Origin: Cohnella sp. SGD-V74
GTDB taxonomy: Bacteria > Bacillota > Bacilli > Paenibacillales > Paenibacillaceae
Assembly: GCF_003001675.1 (NCBI RefSeq)
Contig: NZ_PVYW01000033.1
Coordinates: 1 to 64,000, forward strand
Length of the DNA stretch: 64,000 nucleotides
Direction of reading: 5' to 3'
The translations under genes were made by a program, and so were the position numbers. Within the stretch, counting starts at the first letter, position 1. Each line of letters opens with the position of its first letter. Below are positions 49,093 to 57,528 of the stretch, one piece after another. The notes beneath the pieces were generated by a model, which had not been told where the DNA came from, did no database searches, and saw only the letters and a list, made by a program, of their open reading frames with translations.

Positions 49093-50937
49093 ATGAACAT
49101 GAATATCGGTCCGATGCTGCGGGCGCTAATGGGCGACGCGGTGCCGACGGACAGCCGCTCGCTGGAGCTGAGAATCGGTCAGATCGTCAGAGGCGTCCTG
49201 ATGGAAATGCTGGACAACCAGGAGGCGCTCGTGAACATTAACGGGATGCAGGTGAGAGCCAAGCTGGATGCGGAGATGCCGCTCGGCAGAGGCACCCTGC
49301 TGCAGGTTCAGCCGGGAGGAGCGGGCGGCCTCGTGACGCTGAAGCCGCTGGCCGATGCGACGGACGCGCTGCCGGAAGAAGGGATGAAGGACGTTCTGAA
49401 GACGTTCGGTCTGTCGGACCAGAAATGGGCGATGGAGCTGGTGCGGGGGCTGAAGCGGGACGGTTATCCGATCGGGAAGGATACGGCGGCGTTCTTCAAC
49501 GCGGCGGCGGCTTTGAAGCCGGCCGGGGTCGACGCGGAATCGTGGGCGAGCGCGGCGGACGTCGCGTTCCGCCGCGGGCTGAAGCCGACGGAGACGACGC
49601 TGGCGTCGCTCAGGCAAGCGCTGTTCGGGCCGCCGGTTCATGAGGAGCTGGCGAGCTTCCGCACGGCGTTGGACGGCTGGCTCGGAAGCGGGGCGGCCAA
49701 GACGGCGTCTCCGGAGGCAGCGGCGCTCGGCCAGCGGCTCGCGGCTTTGCTGGCGCAAGGGGCTTCTATCGTGGCGGAGGGAGAGGCGCAGTTGGCAGGC
49801 GAGCCGCGAGCGGGCAGAGGCGAAGCGGCCGAAGCGGCGAGGCCGGAAGCGGGCGCCGCGCAGCGCGATGCCGCGGCAGCGGCGCGTACGGGCGGCGAGC
49901 CGGGCAGGGCCGCCGCAGACGCGGCCCCGGCCCGCGGCGATGCCGCCGCCGCGGCCAGAGCAGCCGCCCAGCCGCAAGCCGCGGCGGGCGCGCAGCAGTT
50001 GCAGCCGGAAGCTTCGCGCCCGGCTGCCGAACCCGCGGCCGCCGCCCGTGCGCCGGCGGCCGAAGAGCGGGCAGCGGCGGCGGGAAGCCGCCCCGCTGCC
50101 CAGGATGGCGCGGCCGCGGACGGCCGCCGCGCCGATGGCCGTGCCGACGCCGCTGCTGCGGGGCAGCAGCAGGCGTCGGCGGCGAAGCCGGAAGCGGCGT
50201 GGATCGGCCGCTTCCTGCAGTGGCTCGGCGTCGGGCATGAGCGTCAGCTCCTGCACGCCGCCGAAGCGCGCTTGCCCGGCGGCCTTCCGGACGCCGGGCC
50301 TAACCCGGCCGCGGCCGGGACGCTGCCGGGAGCGGACGCCCCCGGGCAGGAGGCGCGGCCGGCCGCGGAGACGCTCAAGGGCGCGCTGCTCGCCCTTGCG
50401 GCGCGGGACGACGTGCCGCCGGCGCTGCGCGAGGCGGCTCAGACGCTGGCGAGCCAGGTGACCGGCCAGCAGCTGCTGCTCTCCTCGGACCGGGGGATGG
50501 CGGCGCCGCTCAGCCATATGACGCTGTTCGTTCCGATGCGCGGAGAGAACGGCGATACGACCGCGACCGTTCACGTGCAGACAAGGCGCGTTCGGCGGGG
50601 GGAATGGGACATCGATAACTGCCATTTGCTGTTCGACCTGCGCATGCGTCATCTCGGAGACACCGTCGTCGACGTGCAGGTCGTCGACCGGATCGTGTCC
50701 TTGAAGCTGCTGAGCGACTTTCCGGGCATGGCGGAGCTGATCGAGGGCGCGCGGGAGGAATTGACGGAAGGGATGTCGTCGGCCGGCTTCCAACTGCTGT
50801 CGCTGACCGCGTTGCCGCTGCCGCAGTGGAAGCCCGGCTCGCTCGCTTCGCTCCAATCGGCCGACCACGCACATAAAGCCGTCGCCGCGGGCGCCTATGC
50901 CGCCAAACCGTACAAGGGAGTCGACTACAGAGCATGA
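49093..50937 (+). CDS. ylqG: YlqG-like protein with flagellar-hook-length-control-like C-terminus
   Basis: 614 aa. The N-terminal 220 residues are conserved in form (LELRIGQIVRGVLMEMLDNQEALVNINGMQVRAKL). Residues about 225-370 are a low-complexity Ala/Arg/Glu/Pro region encoded by very GC-rich DNA. The C-terminal region (about 460-590: TLFVPMRGENGDTTATVHVQTR, LLFDLRMRHLGDTVVDVQVVDR) resembles the hook-length control (FliK) C-terminal domain. Role unknown. It overlaps ylqH (ATGA), whose product looks like the FlhB cytoplasmic domain, so the pair mimics the FliK-FlhB partnership. Confidence 0.8.
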   Translation: MNMNIGPMLRALMGDAVPTDSRSLELRIGQIVRGVLMEMLDNQEALVNINGMQVRAKLDAEMPLGRGTLLQVQPGGAGGLVTLKPLADATDALPEEGMKDVLKTFGLSDQKWAMELVRGLKRDGYPIGKDTAAFFNAAAALKPAGVDAESWASAADVAFRRGLKPTETTLASLRQALFGPPVHEELASFRTALDGWLGSGAAKTASPEAAALGQRLAALLAQGASIVAEGEAQLAGEPRAGRGEAAEAARPEAGAAQRDAAAAARTGGEPGRAAADAAPARGDAAAAARAAAQPQAAAGAQQLQPEASRPAAEPAAAARAPAAEERAAAAGSRPAAQDGAAADGRRADGRADAAAAGQQQASAAKPEAAWIGRFLQWLGVGHERQLLHAAEARLPGGLPDAGPNPAAAGTLPGADAPGQEARPAAETLKGALLALAARDDVPPALREAAQTLASQVTGQQLLLSSDRGMAAPLSHMTLFVPMRGENGDTTATVHVQTRRVRRGEWDIDNCHLLFDLRMRHLGDTVVDVQVVDRIVSLKLLSDFPGMAELIEGAREELTEGMSSAGFQLLSLTALPLPQWKPGSLASLQSADHAHKAVAAGAYAAKPYKGVDYRA

Positions 50938-51257
50938 ACGAGGCGGGGCAGGGCAACAAAAGATTCGTTCCGAAAAAAGCGGTCGCGCTGAAATACGAGC
51001 CCGAGAAAGGCTCGGCCCCGATCGTCGTCGCCAAAGGCCAGGGCGCGATCGCGGAAGAGATCATGAAGCGGGCGCAGGAGAACGGAGTTCCGCTGCAGGA
51101 GGATTCCTCTCTCGTGGAGGTGCTCTCCAAGCTCGATTTGAACCAGGAAATCCCGCCCGAGCTGTACAAGCTGGTCGCAGAGGTGCTCAGCTTCGTGTAC
51201 CGCTCCGATCGCCGGGCGGGACTGAACGCCAAGGGCGGCCGCAAGCCGTTGTCTTAG
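50934..51257 (+). CDS. ylqH: FlhB-like cytoplasmic-domain protein YlqH
   Basis: 107 aa resembling the C-terminal cytoplasmic domain of the flagellar export protein FlhB, without its membrane part: KKAVALKYEPEKGSAPIVVAKGQGAIAEEIMKRAQENGVPLQEDSSLVEVL, ending with QEIPPELYKLVAEVLSFVYR. The NPTH autocleavage motif of FlhB is absent. It is translationally coupled to ylqG and precedes yraN. Function is not established. Confidence 0.85.
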   Translation: MNEAGQGNKRFVPKKAVALKYEPEKGSAPIVVAKGQGAIAEEIMKRAQENGVPLQEDSSLVEVLSKLDLNQEIPPELYKLVAEVLSFVYRSDRRAGLNAKGGRKPLS

Positions 51258-51269
51258 GGAGGGATAGCG

Positions 51270-51656
51270 ATGAGGGAAGCGGTCGGCGCACGGCCGGAGA
51301 AAAGCTCGAAAGCAGCCGTCGGCCGGGCGGGCGAGGAGGCTGCAGCGGCATATCTTGCCGAAGCTGGGCTTGTCGTGGAGCGGCGCAATTGGCGCTGCCG
51401 TTCCGGAGAGCTGGATCTGATCGCGCGGGACGGGGACATTCTCGTCTTCGTGGAAGTTCGCTCGCGGACGAGCCCTTCCCGGTTCGGCGAGGCGATCGAA
51501 GCGATCACGCCGCGCAAGTGCCGCCAAGTGCGCGAATTGGCCGCGATCTATCTGAGAACGACCGGCGCCGCAGCGGAGTCCGTACGGTTCGACGTCGTTG
51601 CCGTTACCTTGCGGGGAGACGCGGCGGACGTCCGGCACGTTCCGAACGCGTTTTGA
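51270..51656 (+). CDS. yraN: YraN family protein (UPF0102, endonuclease-like)
   Basis: 128 aa with the restriction-endonuclease-like fold of the UPF0102 family: GRAGEEAAAAYLAEAGLVVERRNWRCRSGELDLIARDGDILVFVEVRSRTS, including the Glu-Asp-Glu-x-Lys-like residues (E..D..EVR). The biochemical role is unclear. GGAGGGATAGCG precedes the ATG. In most Bacillota comM follows; here hflKC and other genes intervene. Confidence 0.9.
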   Translation: MREAVGARPEKSSKAAVGRAGEEAAAAYLAEAGLVVERRNWRCRSGELDLIARDGDILVFVEVRSRTSPSRFGEAIEAITPRKCRQVRELAAIYLRTTGAAAESVRFDVVAVTLRGDAADVRHVPNAF

Positions 51657-51677
51657 CGTTTGCGACGCTGCTGCGGG

Positions 51678-51699
51678 CCGCCCTTCGAGGCGGTTTTTT
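51678..51699 (+). terminator. Terminator after yraN
   Basis: CCGCC pairs with GGCGG around CTTCGA and is followed by TTTTTT (51694-51699). Confidence 0.75.
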
Positions 51700-51825
51700 C
51701 GACATTCGGGCTTCGCTTCGGCTTCTCCCCGAACCCCGATCGGAAAATGAGTTGAAACGCAAAGCCCGCTTGATACGTAACAAATAGAGACACTTTCGAA
51801 AACTGACGAGGAGGCACAAAGCCGC

Positions 51826-52848
51826 ATGGAACTGGTGAAAATACCGAAACGGCAAGACAATCCGCTGAACTTGCCGCCGGGAATGCTGAAGAAGATCATT
51901 ATCGGGGCGGTTGCGCTCATCGCCGTAGTGGTCGGGTCTTCTTGCTTCTACACGGTGCAGGAGCAGGAACGGGCCGCGATACTGACTTTCGGCAAGTATA
52001 CGGGAGAGGCGACGGCGGGGCTGCACTTCAAGTGGCCTTCTCCGATTCAGAAGGTCGTTATCGTGCCTGCCGAGCTGACGCAGCGCATCCATATCGGCTA
52101 TCGCGTAAACGGAGACGTCTCGACGCCGGTAGAGGAAGAGGCGATGATGATTACCGGGGACGAGAACATCGTATCCGCGGACGCCGTCGTCCAGTGGAAA
52201 ATCAGCAATGTTCGCGATTATTTGTACAATATCAGTGATCCGGAGCAGTTTTTGCGCAACGCGGCCAGTTCCTCCATTCGTTCCGTCATCGGCTCGGAGA
52301 AGCTCGATTACGCGATTACGGACGGAAAGACGGTCATTCAGGACAAAGTCCGGGAGAAGCTGCTGGAGCTGCAAAACAAATACCACACCGGCATCCAGAT
52401 CATCGACATCAAGTTCCAGGACATCGAGCCTCCTAGCGGCCAAGTAGAGGAAGCTTTCCGCGCGGTCACGAATGCTCGCGAAGAGAAGAATACGAAAATC
52501 AACAACGCGGCCAAATACGAGAACGACAAAATTCCGAAAGCTCGCGGCGAGGCCCAAGCACTGCTGGAAAACGCCGAAGCTTTGAAGAAGTCGCGGATTT
52601 TGAACGCGCAAGGGGACGTCGCCCAGTTCAACGCGATTTACGCGGAATACACGAAAAACAAAGGCATTACCGAAAGCCGTCTGCTTATGGAGACGCTGGA
52701 GAAAATCTTGCCGAACGCGAAGATCATCATCTCCGATTCTGCGGCAGGCGATACGGTCAAATATTTGCCGCTTAACGAGCTGGTTCGGGGCTCCGGCTCC
52801 GCTTCGAGCTCTGCCGGCACGCAACAGCAAGGGGGGACGTCGCCATGA
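51826..52848 (+). CDS. hflK: HflK-like SPFH/band-7 membrane protein
   Basis: 340 aa. One N-terminal membrane segment (KKIIIGAVALIAVVVGSSCFYTV) is followed by the SPFH domain (QEQERAAILTFGKYTGEATAGLHFKWPSPIQKVV) and a long helix with DIKFQDIEPPSGQVEEAFRAVTNAREEKN. HflK and HflC form a cage around the FtsH protease and modulate it. The C-terminus is a Gly/Ser/Gln tail. It overlaps hflC (ATGA). Confidence 0.92.
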   Translation: MELVKIPKRQDNPLNLPPGMLKKIIIGAVALIAVVVGSSCFYTVQEQERAAILTFGKYTGEATAGLHFKWPSPIQKVVIVPAELTQRIHIGYRVNGDVSTPVEEEAMMITGDENIVSADAVVQWKISNVRDYLYNISDPEQFLRNAASSSIRSVIGSEKLDYAITDGKTVIQDKVREKLLELQNKYHTGIQIIDIKFQDIEPPSGQVEEAFRAVTNAREEKNTKINNAAKYENDKIPKARGEAQALLENAEALKKSRILNAQGDVAQFNAIYAEYTKNKGITESRLLMETLEKILPNAKIIISDSAAGDTVKYLPLNELVRGSGSASSSAGTQQQGGTSP

Positions 52849-53711
52849 ATAGAAAGCTTGCAATCTGGCTCGGATCGATCGTCCTCGCCTTGATTTTGCT
52901 CGGCGGTTCCCTGTTCGTCGTCAAAGAAGGGGAGTACAAGGTCGTGCTGAAGTTCGGCGAGGCCGTGCGGGTCGAGAGCAGTCCGGGCCTGTATGTGAAA
53001 ATTCCTTTTATCGAGAGCGTCTCCATGCTCCCGAAGTACCAAATGACGTACGAGAGCAATCCGACTTCGATTCTGACGAAGGACAAGAAGCCGATTATCG
53101 TCGATAACTACACCGTATGGAGAATTAGCAATCCGCAAAACTTCCTGAAAACCGTACAGACGGTCGGCGGAGGCATCCAGCGGATCGACGAGGCGGTATA
53201 CAATTCCGTCCGGCGCAAGCTTTCCGAGGTCAACTATGATAATATAATTAGCGAGAATACGGCGCGCGGCAACATCAACGACGACATCACGAAGGACGTG
53301 TCCGACGCGATCATTCGCGACAACTACGGCATCGAGATCGTCGACGTGCGCATCAAGCGGACGGACCTGCCGGAGAGCAACAAGGAGAGCGTCTATAACC
53401 GGATGATTTCCGACCGTCAGGCGATCGCTGCCCGCTATTTGTCCGAGGGCGACGAAGAGTCCCGGAAAGTCACGTCGAAAGCCGACCGCACGGCGACCGA
53501 GCTGTTGGCCCAAGCCGAAGCGGACGCCAAGAAGATTATCGCGCAAGGGGAACAGGAAGCCGCGCAAATCTACAACCAGGCTTACGGCAAAGATCCCGAG
53601 TTTTACAGCTTCTACCGGACTTTGCAGAGCTACGTGACGACGCTGAACAACGAGCCGGTCATCCTGCTGCCGATCGATTCGCCGTACACTCGCATCCTAC
53701 TGGGCAAGTAA
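52845..53711 (+). CDS. hflC: HflC-like SPFH/band-7 membrane protein
   Basis: 288 aa partner of HflK. It has a single N-terminal membrane segment (LAIWLGSIVLALILLGGSLFVV), the SPFH region (EGEYKVVLKFGEAVRVESSPGLYVKIPF), and the family motif GIEIVDVRIKRTDLPESNKESVYNRMISDR. The helix ADRTATELLAQAEADAKKIIAQG extends to the end. It is coupled to hflK; no FtsH gene is nearby. Confidence 0.93.
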   Translation: MNRKLAIWLGSIVLALILLGGSLFVVKEGEYKVVLKFGEAVRVESSPGLYVKIPFIESVSMLPKYQMTYESNPTSILTKDKKPIIVDNYTVWRISNPQNFLKTVQTVGGGIQRIDEAVYNSVRRKLSEVNYDNIISENTARGNINDDITKDVSDAIIRDNYGIEIVDVRIKRTDLPESNKESVYNRMISDRQAIAARYLSEGDEESRKVTSKADRTATELLAQAEADAKKIIAQGEQEAAQIYNQAYGKDPEFYSFYRTLQSYVTTLNNEPVILLPIDSPYTRILLGK

Positions 53712-53742
53712 TGATTGCTTGACCTGACGCAGAAGGTGAACC

Positions 53743-54504
53743 ATTCTGACTAATTTACCGTTACCGATGGAGCAGTTCAAGCGATTCAAGGACGAGATTA
53801 CCCGCTTTCTGATGATGTACAAATTCGCGCTGGACTCTCTTGAGACGAAGATCGAGATTTTGAAGGAAGAGTTTCATTTCCTGCACGACTACAATCCGAT
53901 CGAGCATACGAAATCGCGGCTCAAGTCCCCGGAGAGCATCCTGAACAAAATGTACCGGAAGGGCTGCGACATCTCCTTTCCGAGCATTCGCAGCAACATC
54001 AAGGACATCGCCGGACTGAGAATCACATGTTCGTTCGTCTCCGACATTTACCGGATCGCCGATATGCTTAGAATCCAGAGCGATCTGACTATCGTCGAGA
54101 CGAAGGACTATATTCGCAATCCGAAGCCGAACGGCTACCAGAGCCTGCATCTGATCGTCGAGGTGCCGGTATATATGTCCGACCGTCAGGAGCAGGTATG
54201 CGTCGAAGTGCAGATTCGCACGATCGCGATGGACTTCTGGGCGAGCCTCGAGCACAAAATTTTCTACAAGTACAACGAGTCCGTGCCTCCGGGACTGCTT
54301 CGCGAGCTTAAGGAAGCGGCGGATTCCGCCGCGGCTCTCGACAAGCAGATGGAGCGGCTCCACAACGAAGTGCTCGAGATCAAGGAGAACCGGATGGAAA
54401 ACGCCCCTCCGGGCGGCTCCAAACGGATTATCATCCGCGACCAGGAATACCCGATTCCGGCGGCATTCCTCCAATTGATCGACGGCGTGCAAGGCAACGA
54501 ATAG
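53743..54504 (+). CDS. ywaC: Small alarmone synthetase SasA/RelP (YwaC type)
   Basis: About 250 aa single-domain (p)ppGpp synthetase. Motifs: HDYNPIEHTKSRLKSPESILNKMYRKG, DIAGLRITCSFVSDIYRIADML, NPKPNGYQSLHLIVEVPV and VEVQIRTIAMDFWASLEHKIFYK, close to the YwaC branch. The first ATG (53767) has no ribosome site. AAGGTGA at 53733-53739 points instead to an ATT at 53743 or a CTG at 53746, in frame, adding ILTNLPLP. The start given is the ATT and is uncertain. No HD hydrolase domain is present. It follows hflC by about 30 bp. Confidence 0.85.
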   Translation: MLTNLPLPMEQFKRFKDEITRFLMMYKFALDSLETKIEILKEEFHFLHDYNPIEHTKSRLKSPESILNKMYRKGCDISFPSIRSNIKDIAGLRITCSFVSDIYRIADMLRIQSDLTIVETKDYIRNPKPNGYQSLHLIVEVPVYMSDRQEQVCVEVQIRTIAMDFWASLEHKIFYKYNESVPPGLLRELKEAADSAAALDKQMERLHNEVLEIKENRMENAPPGGSKRIIIRDQEYPIPAAFLQLIDGVQGNE

Positions 54505-54516
54505 CAAACGCATGGG

Positions 54517-54551
54517 ACGGGAACGGAAGAGCGATTCTTCCGTTCCCGTTT
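54517..54551 (+). terminator. Terminator after ywaC
   Basis: GGGAACGGAAGA pairs with TCTTCCGTTCCC around GCGAT, followed by GTTTGCGTT. The stem is strong; the T-run is poor. Confidence 0.6.
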
Positions 54552-54553
54552 GC

Positions 54554-54985
54554 GTTAACCGAATCCGCCGAGCCACGCCCAAACCAAAGCCCCGCTTTTG
54601 TTCCCGTTAACCCAATCCGCCGAGAAACACCTCCACCAAGCCCGCTTCTGTTCGCGTTAACCTAATCCGTCGAGCAACGCCCCCACCAAAGCCCCGTTTT
54701 TGTTCCCGTTAACCGAATTCGCCGAGCAATGTCTCCACCAAAGCCCCGCTTTTGTTTGCGTCAACCCAATCCGCCGAGCAACGCTCCCGCCAAGTCCCGC
54801 TTCTGCTCCCGTTAACTCAGTCCGCCGAGCAACGCCCCCACCCAACATTCTGACGTTGTTCTACTTTTTCGATTAACGCCTCACGATACAGCGCTTACAT
54901 TCCGGAGTTGTTCTAACTTTTCGATTAACGCCTCATTATACAGCGCTTACACTCTAGCGTTGTTCTACATTTTCGATTAACGTCT
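54554..54985. repeat. Two adjoining ~52-bp-period intergenic arrays
   Basis: First array: GTTAAC followed by CGCCGAG recurs at 54554, 54606, 54656, 54708, 54760 (as GTCAAC) and 54811, spacings 52, 50, 52, 52 and 51, with the consensus filler CCACCAAAGCCCCGCTTTTG. Second array: GATTAACG at 54871, 54923 and 54975, spacings 52 and 52, with filler CAGCGCTTACA and GTTGTTCTA. Spacings of 50 and 52 break any reading frame. The rest of 54505-55050 shows nothing else apart from a short hairpin after ywaC. Confidence 0.85.
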
Positions 54986-55053
54986 AACGTACTTAGTTGC
55001 TCTCCCCAACAAATGCGTTCGTTCCATACGGACAAGCAGGAATAAATTGAGTA

Positions 55054-55083
55054 TTGCTAGGGAACAATTGTTCGTATTATGAT
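55054..55083 (+). promoter_or_regulatory. Promoter of the SOS cassette
   Basis: TTGCTA (55054-55059) and TATGAT (55078-55083) are 18 bp apart. A LexA box fills the spacer. Confidence 0.7.
55061..55074. promoter_or_regulatory. LexA (SOS) box
   Basis: GGAACAATTGTTCG contains the perfect GAAC-N4-GTTC palindrome of the Bacillota LexA/DinR operator. It lies between the -35 and -10 boxes, so LexA would repress the downstream polymerase cassette until DNA damage. Confidence 0.8.
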
Positions 55084-55115
55084 AAGAATAAACGTTCTCT
55101 ATGGAGGCGAGAGGA

Positions 55116-55316
55116 ATGTCCATAGCCAAGTATGTGGGCCGGACGGTCGTAATCGTGTATATGGACAAAAAGGAGCGGATCAGCAAAAGGACGATACGGG
55201 TGATCCGGGTCGACGCGGGCACGATCTACGCGTTCGATATGTCCCGCAACGCGCCGAGGAGGTTCGCATCCGAACGGATTTTGGCGGTGCAGCCGGTGAT
55301 CGTGCATGCCTCCTGA
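55116..55316 (+). CDS. Small protein preceding the Y-family polymerase
   Basis: 66 aa, basic, predicted all-beta (MSIAKYVGRTVVIVYMDKKERISKRTIRVIRVDAGTIYAFDMSRNA, split here by recognisable strands IVYMD and TIYAFD). It resembles small WYL/SH3-like proteins found ahead of UvrX-like polymerases in this family of bacteria. The ATG at 55116 has GGAGG eight bases upstream. Its last ten bases overlap the polymerase start. Its base composition fits the GC-rich host, unlike the genes after it. Confidence 0.7.
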   Translation: MSIAKYVGRTVVIVYMDKKERISKRTIRVIRVDAGTIYAFDMSRNAPRRFASERILAVQPVIVHAS

Positions 55317-56565
55317 GCGTACGATCTTTTTGGTGGACGGCCAGTCATTTTACGCATCATGTGAAAAAGCTGCTCATCCAGAGTACCGCAATAGGCCTGT
55401 TGCCGTTGGTGACCCGAGCCGCCCATCAGGGATCGTGCTAGCCGCCTGCCCGATCGCGAAAGCTCGTGGAGTAACGACGGCCGAACGCAATTTTACGGCG
55501 CTCGCCAAGTGTCCGGACTTGGTAATTATCCGGCCTCGGATGCAGAGGTACATTCAGATATCGTTAGCTATAACGGAGATATTTGAAACCTACACGGACT
55601 TGGTCGAGCCGTACAGCATTGACGAGCAGTTTCTGGATGTAACTGGCGTGCTAAAACAGTATGCTTCTGCGGAAGCGCTGGCTCGTCAAATACAAGAGCA
55701 CATCCTTTTGTCTACAGGCGTTTGGAGCCGCGTCGGGATCGGCCCGAGCAAGATTCTCGCGAAGACGGCGACGGATAACTTCGCTAAAAAAACCGACGAG
55801 GGTATCTTCAGGCTTGGATACGATAACATCGAGACCGCTTTGTGGCCGCTGCCGGTGCACCAGATGTTTATGGTGGCCAGCAAGATGGCGACCCATTTTA
55901 ACATCATGGGACTTCCGACGATCGGGGACATCGCCCGGCTGTCGCTCCAAGACTTTAAACGCCGTATGAGATTGCGGATGGGTAAACAGAGCGACATCCA
56001 GGCGGAATACTATTGGCAGACGGCGCGTGGAATCGATCCGAGCCCGGTCGTGCCGTCGATCCGTAATGAGCTTAAGTCCATCAGCCACGGCAAGACGCTG
56101 CGTGCCAGCCTGTATTATAGACGGCAGGATATCGAGCTTGTGCTGCAAGAGCTCGTGATCGAGGTTTGTCGTCGGGCTCGTCGATTGGGAAAGCAAGGCC
56201 GTGTGGTATCTGTGGGGCTTGGGGAGACGGACGGAGAACGGGCTTTCCGCTTTGGTCGGCAGACTACACTAGCCCACGCAACGAACCTCACGCACGAAAT
56301 CGAGGCTGCTGTCCTACGGTTATTTAGGGAATATTGGCAAGGGTTGCCCGTTGCTTTCCTCTACGTATCCATAACGCAGTTGACCGACGATAATGTAACG
56401 CAGCTGACGCTCTTTGACGACCGCGCGAGGGCTTATGACCTTGAGCGAGCAACGGACGCAATAAAGGATCGATACGGGAGTGCGGCGATCATGAAGGCGT
56501 CGTCATTACAAGATGCGGGCGTAGCACGGGAGAGAGCTGGACAGATCGGAGGTCATTACAAATGA
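55306..56565 (+). CDS. Y-family DNA polymerase, UvrX/DinB-like
   Basis: 419 aa translesion polymerase. Catalytic carboxylates: Asp11 in FLVDGQSFYASCE and Asp106-Glu107 in VEPYSIDEQFLDVTG. The helix-hairpin-helix thumb (HFNIMGLPTIGDIARLSLQDF) and little-finger domain follow (GKTLRASLYYRRQDIELVLQELVIEV). UvrX-type enzymes of Bacillus are SOS-induced, which fits the LexA box upstream. The DNA from about 55320 to 57300 is visibly richer in A/T than the surroundings, suggesting acquisition. The start overlaps the preceding small gene. Confidence 0.88.
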   Translation: MPPERTIFLVDGQSFYASCEKAAHPEYRNRPVAVGDPSRPSGIVLAACPIAKARGVTTAERNFTALAKCPDLVIIRPRMQRYIQISLAITEIFETYTDLVEPYSIDEQFLDVTGVLKQYASAEALARQIQEHILLSTGVWSRVGIGPSKILAKTATDNFAKKTDEGIFRLGYDNIETALWPLPVHQMFMVASKMATHFNIMGLPTIGDIARLSLQDFKRRMRLRMGKQSDIQAEYYWQTARGIDPSPVVPSIRNELKSISHGKTLRASLYYRRQDIELVLQELVIEVCRRARRLGKQGRVVSVGLGETDGERAFRFGRQTTLAHATNLTHEIEAAVLRLFREYWQGLPVAFLYVSITQLTDDNVTQLTLFDDRARAYDLERATDAIKDRYGSAAIMKASSLQDAGVARERAGQIGGHYK

Positions 56566-57023
56566 GCAAGCTTGATGGAAACGGCCGTTGGGGCGGCAAG
56601 ATGCTGCTGACCGAGCATCAGGAGCAATATGAGCAACGTAATCGAACAGCCGCGGGAAAAGCAACAGCCGAAGAACTCCGCTTAATTAGAGATTCCGTGT
56701 TGCTCCCGCACTTAATGACAATGGTTCAGAAATCGCTTGATGAGATAAGCCGATCTCAAATATCTATGCATAATGTCATGACTCGATTTATGCGGGTGTT
56801 GTTGGATAGGGTAAGCATCGAAACCTTCAACAACCGTAGAGAACTGAAAAAACGTAATATCAAGATCCTGTCCGACGAGACTCAGGATGACATCGTGTAT
56901 AATCGCTACCTCTGCCGAGGATACGAAGACAAGTTTGGTATGACGCGAGAGGTGATGCGAGCGGAAATCGGGAATCACCTTGCCAAAGCTGTTGAAAGCA
57001 TACTTAAACCAACTAAGGAGTGA
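56562..57023 (+). CDS. Conserved accessory protein of the polymerase cassette
   Basis: 153 aa of unknown function. The first 35 residues (GNGRWGGKMLLTEHQEQYEQR) resemble the beginning of YolD-type proteins. The rest is helical (LLPHLMTMVQKSLDEISRSQ, CRGYEDKFGMTREVMRAEIG). A homologous but truncated copy lies at 57529-57870. The start overlaps the polymerase stop (ATGA), so the two are cotranslated. A regulatory or clamp-binding role for the polymerase is only inferred from context. Confidence 0.75.
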   Translation: MSKLDGNGRWGGKMLLTEHQEQYEQRNRTAAGKATAEELRLIRDSVLLPHLMTMVQKSLDEISRSQISMHNVMTRFMRVLLDRVSIETFNNRRELKKRNIKILSDETQDDIVYNRYLCRGYEDKFGMTREVMRAEIGNHLAKAVESILKPTKE

Positions 57024-57027
57024 TCTT

Positions 57028-57294
57028 ATGCCAGCGATTGCGAAACCGGGAAAGACATACAAGGCGAAGAGACCAACGAGGGATGAGTTTGAGCTTGAAG
57101 AATTGGCAGACCAATTGACCGAGGCCAAGAACGAGGAGACTGAGGTAGTGCTAAGTGTATGGGGTTGGGATGAGGTTGTTCGAGGTGTCATAACGGAGAT
57201 GGATTCCAGGACGACGCTTGTCCACGTCTACCGGCACGGCGAGACGATCAAGGTTCCGTTCTTGGATGTTATGAGGGTAAGCAACCCGATGTAG
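57028..57294 (+). CDS. YolD-like protein
   Basis: 88 aa. The C-terminal half (VVLSVWGWDEVVRGVITEMDSR, TLVHVYRHGETIKVPFLDVMRV) has the strand pattern of YolD-like proteins, which accompany Y-family polymerases in Bacillus and its phages. I use the ATG at 57028, after AAGGAGTGA, rather than an upstream in-frame ATG at 56980. It is the last gene of the SOS cassette and is followed by a terminator. Confidence 0.75.
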   Translation: MPAIAKPGKTYKAKRPTRDEFELEELADQLTEAKNEETEVVLSVWGWDEVVRGVITEMDSRTTLVHVYRHGETIKVPFLDVMRVSNPM

Positions 57295-57353
57295 CCGCCG
57301 GCATTATTCGGATTATGGCGAAGTTCCAAGAGGATGGTATGGACAGAGAGGGA

Positions 57354-57382
57354 AAGCCCCGATTACTCGGGGCTTATTTTTC
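57354..57382 (+). terminator. Terminator of the SOS cassette
   Basis: AAGCCCCGA pairs with TCGGGGCTT around TTAC, followed by ATTTTTCT. Confidence 0.8.
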
Positions 57383-57528
57383 TAATTCTATTACCCACAC
57401 ATTACCCACAAACAATGTGTTAAATAGTGTATCTTTGTGTCCACTAATGGATATTTAAGAATGCTCAAAACCCGCGCTATTATTTGTTTCTGTCCACTTG
57501 ATTCTTTCAGTGTCCAAAGATTAAAAAC

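Noticed and set aside
49126..50874. Open frame antisense to ylqG, with parallel frames on the plus strand
   Set aside because: The GC-rich low-complexity centre leaves several frames open; only the ylqG frame has conserved ends and a ribosome site.
54657..54848. Minus-strand frame of 63 codons with internal repeats in the 52-bp array
   Set aside because: Unit spacings of 50 and 52 bp would break the frame; no ribosome site.
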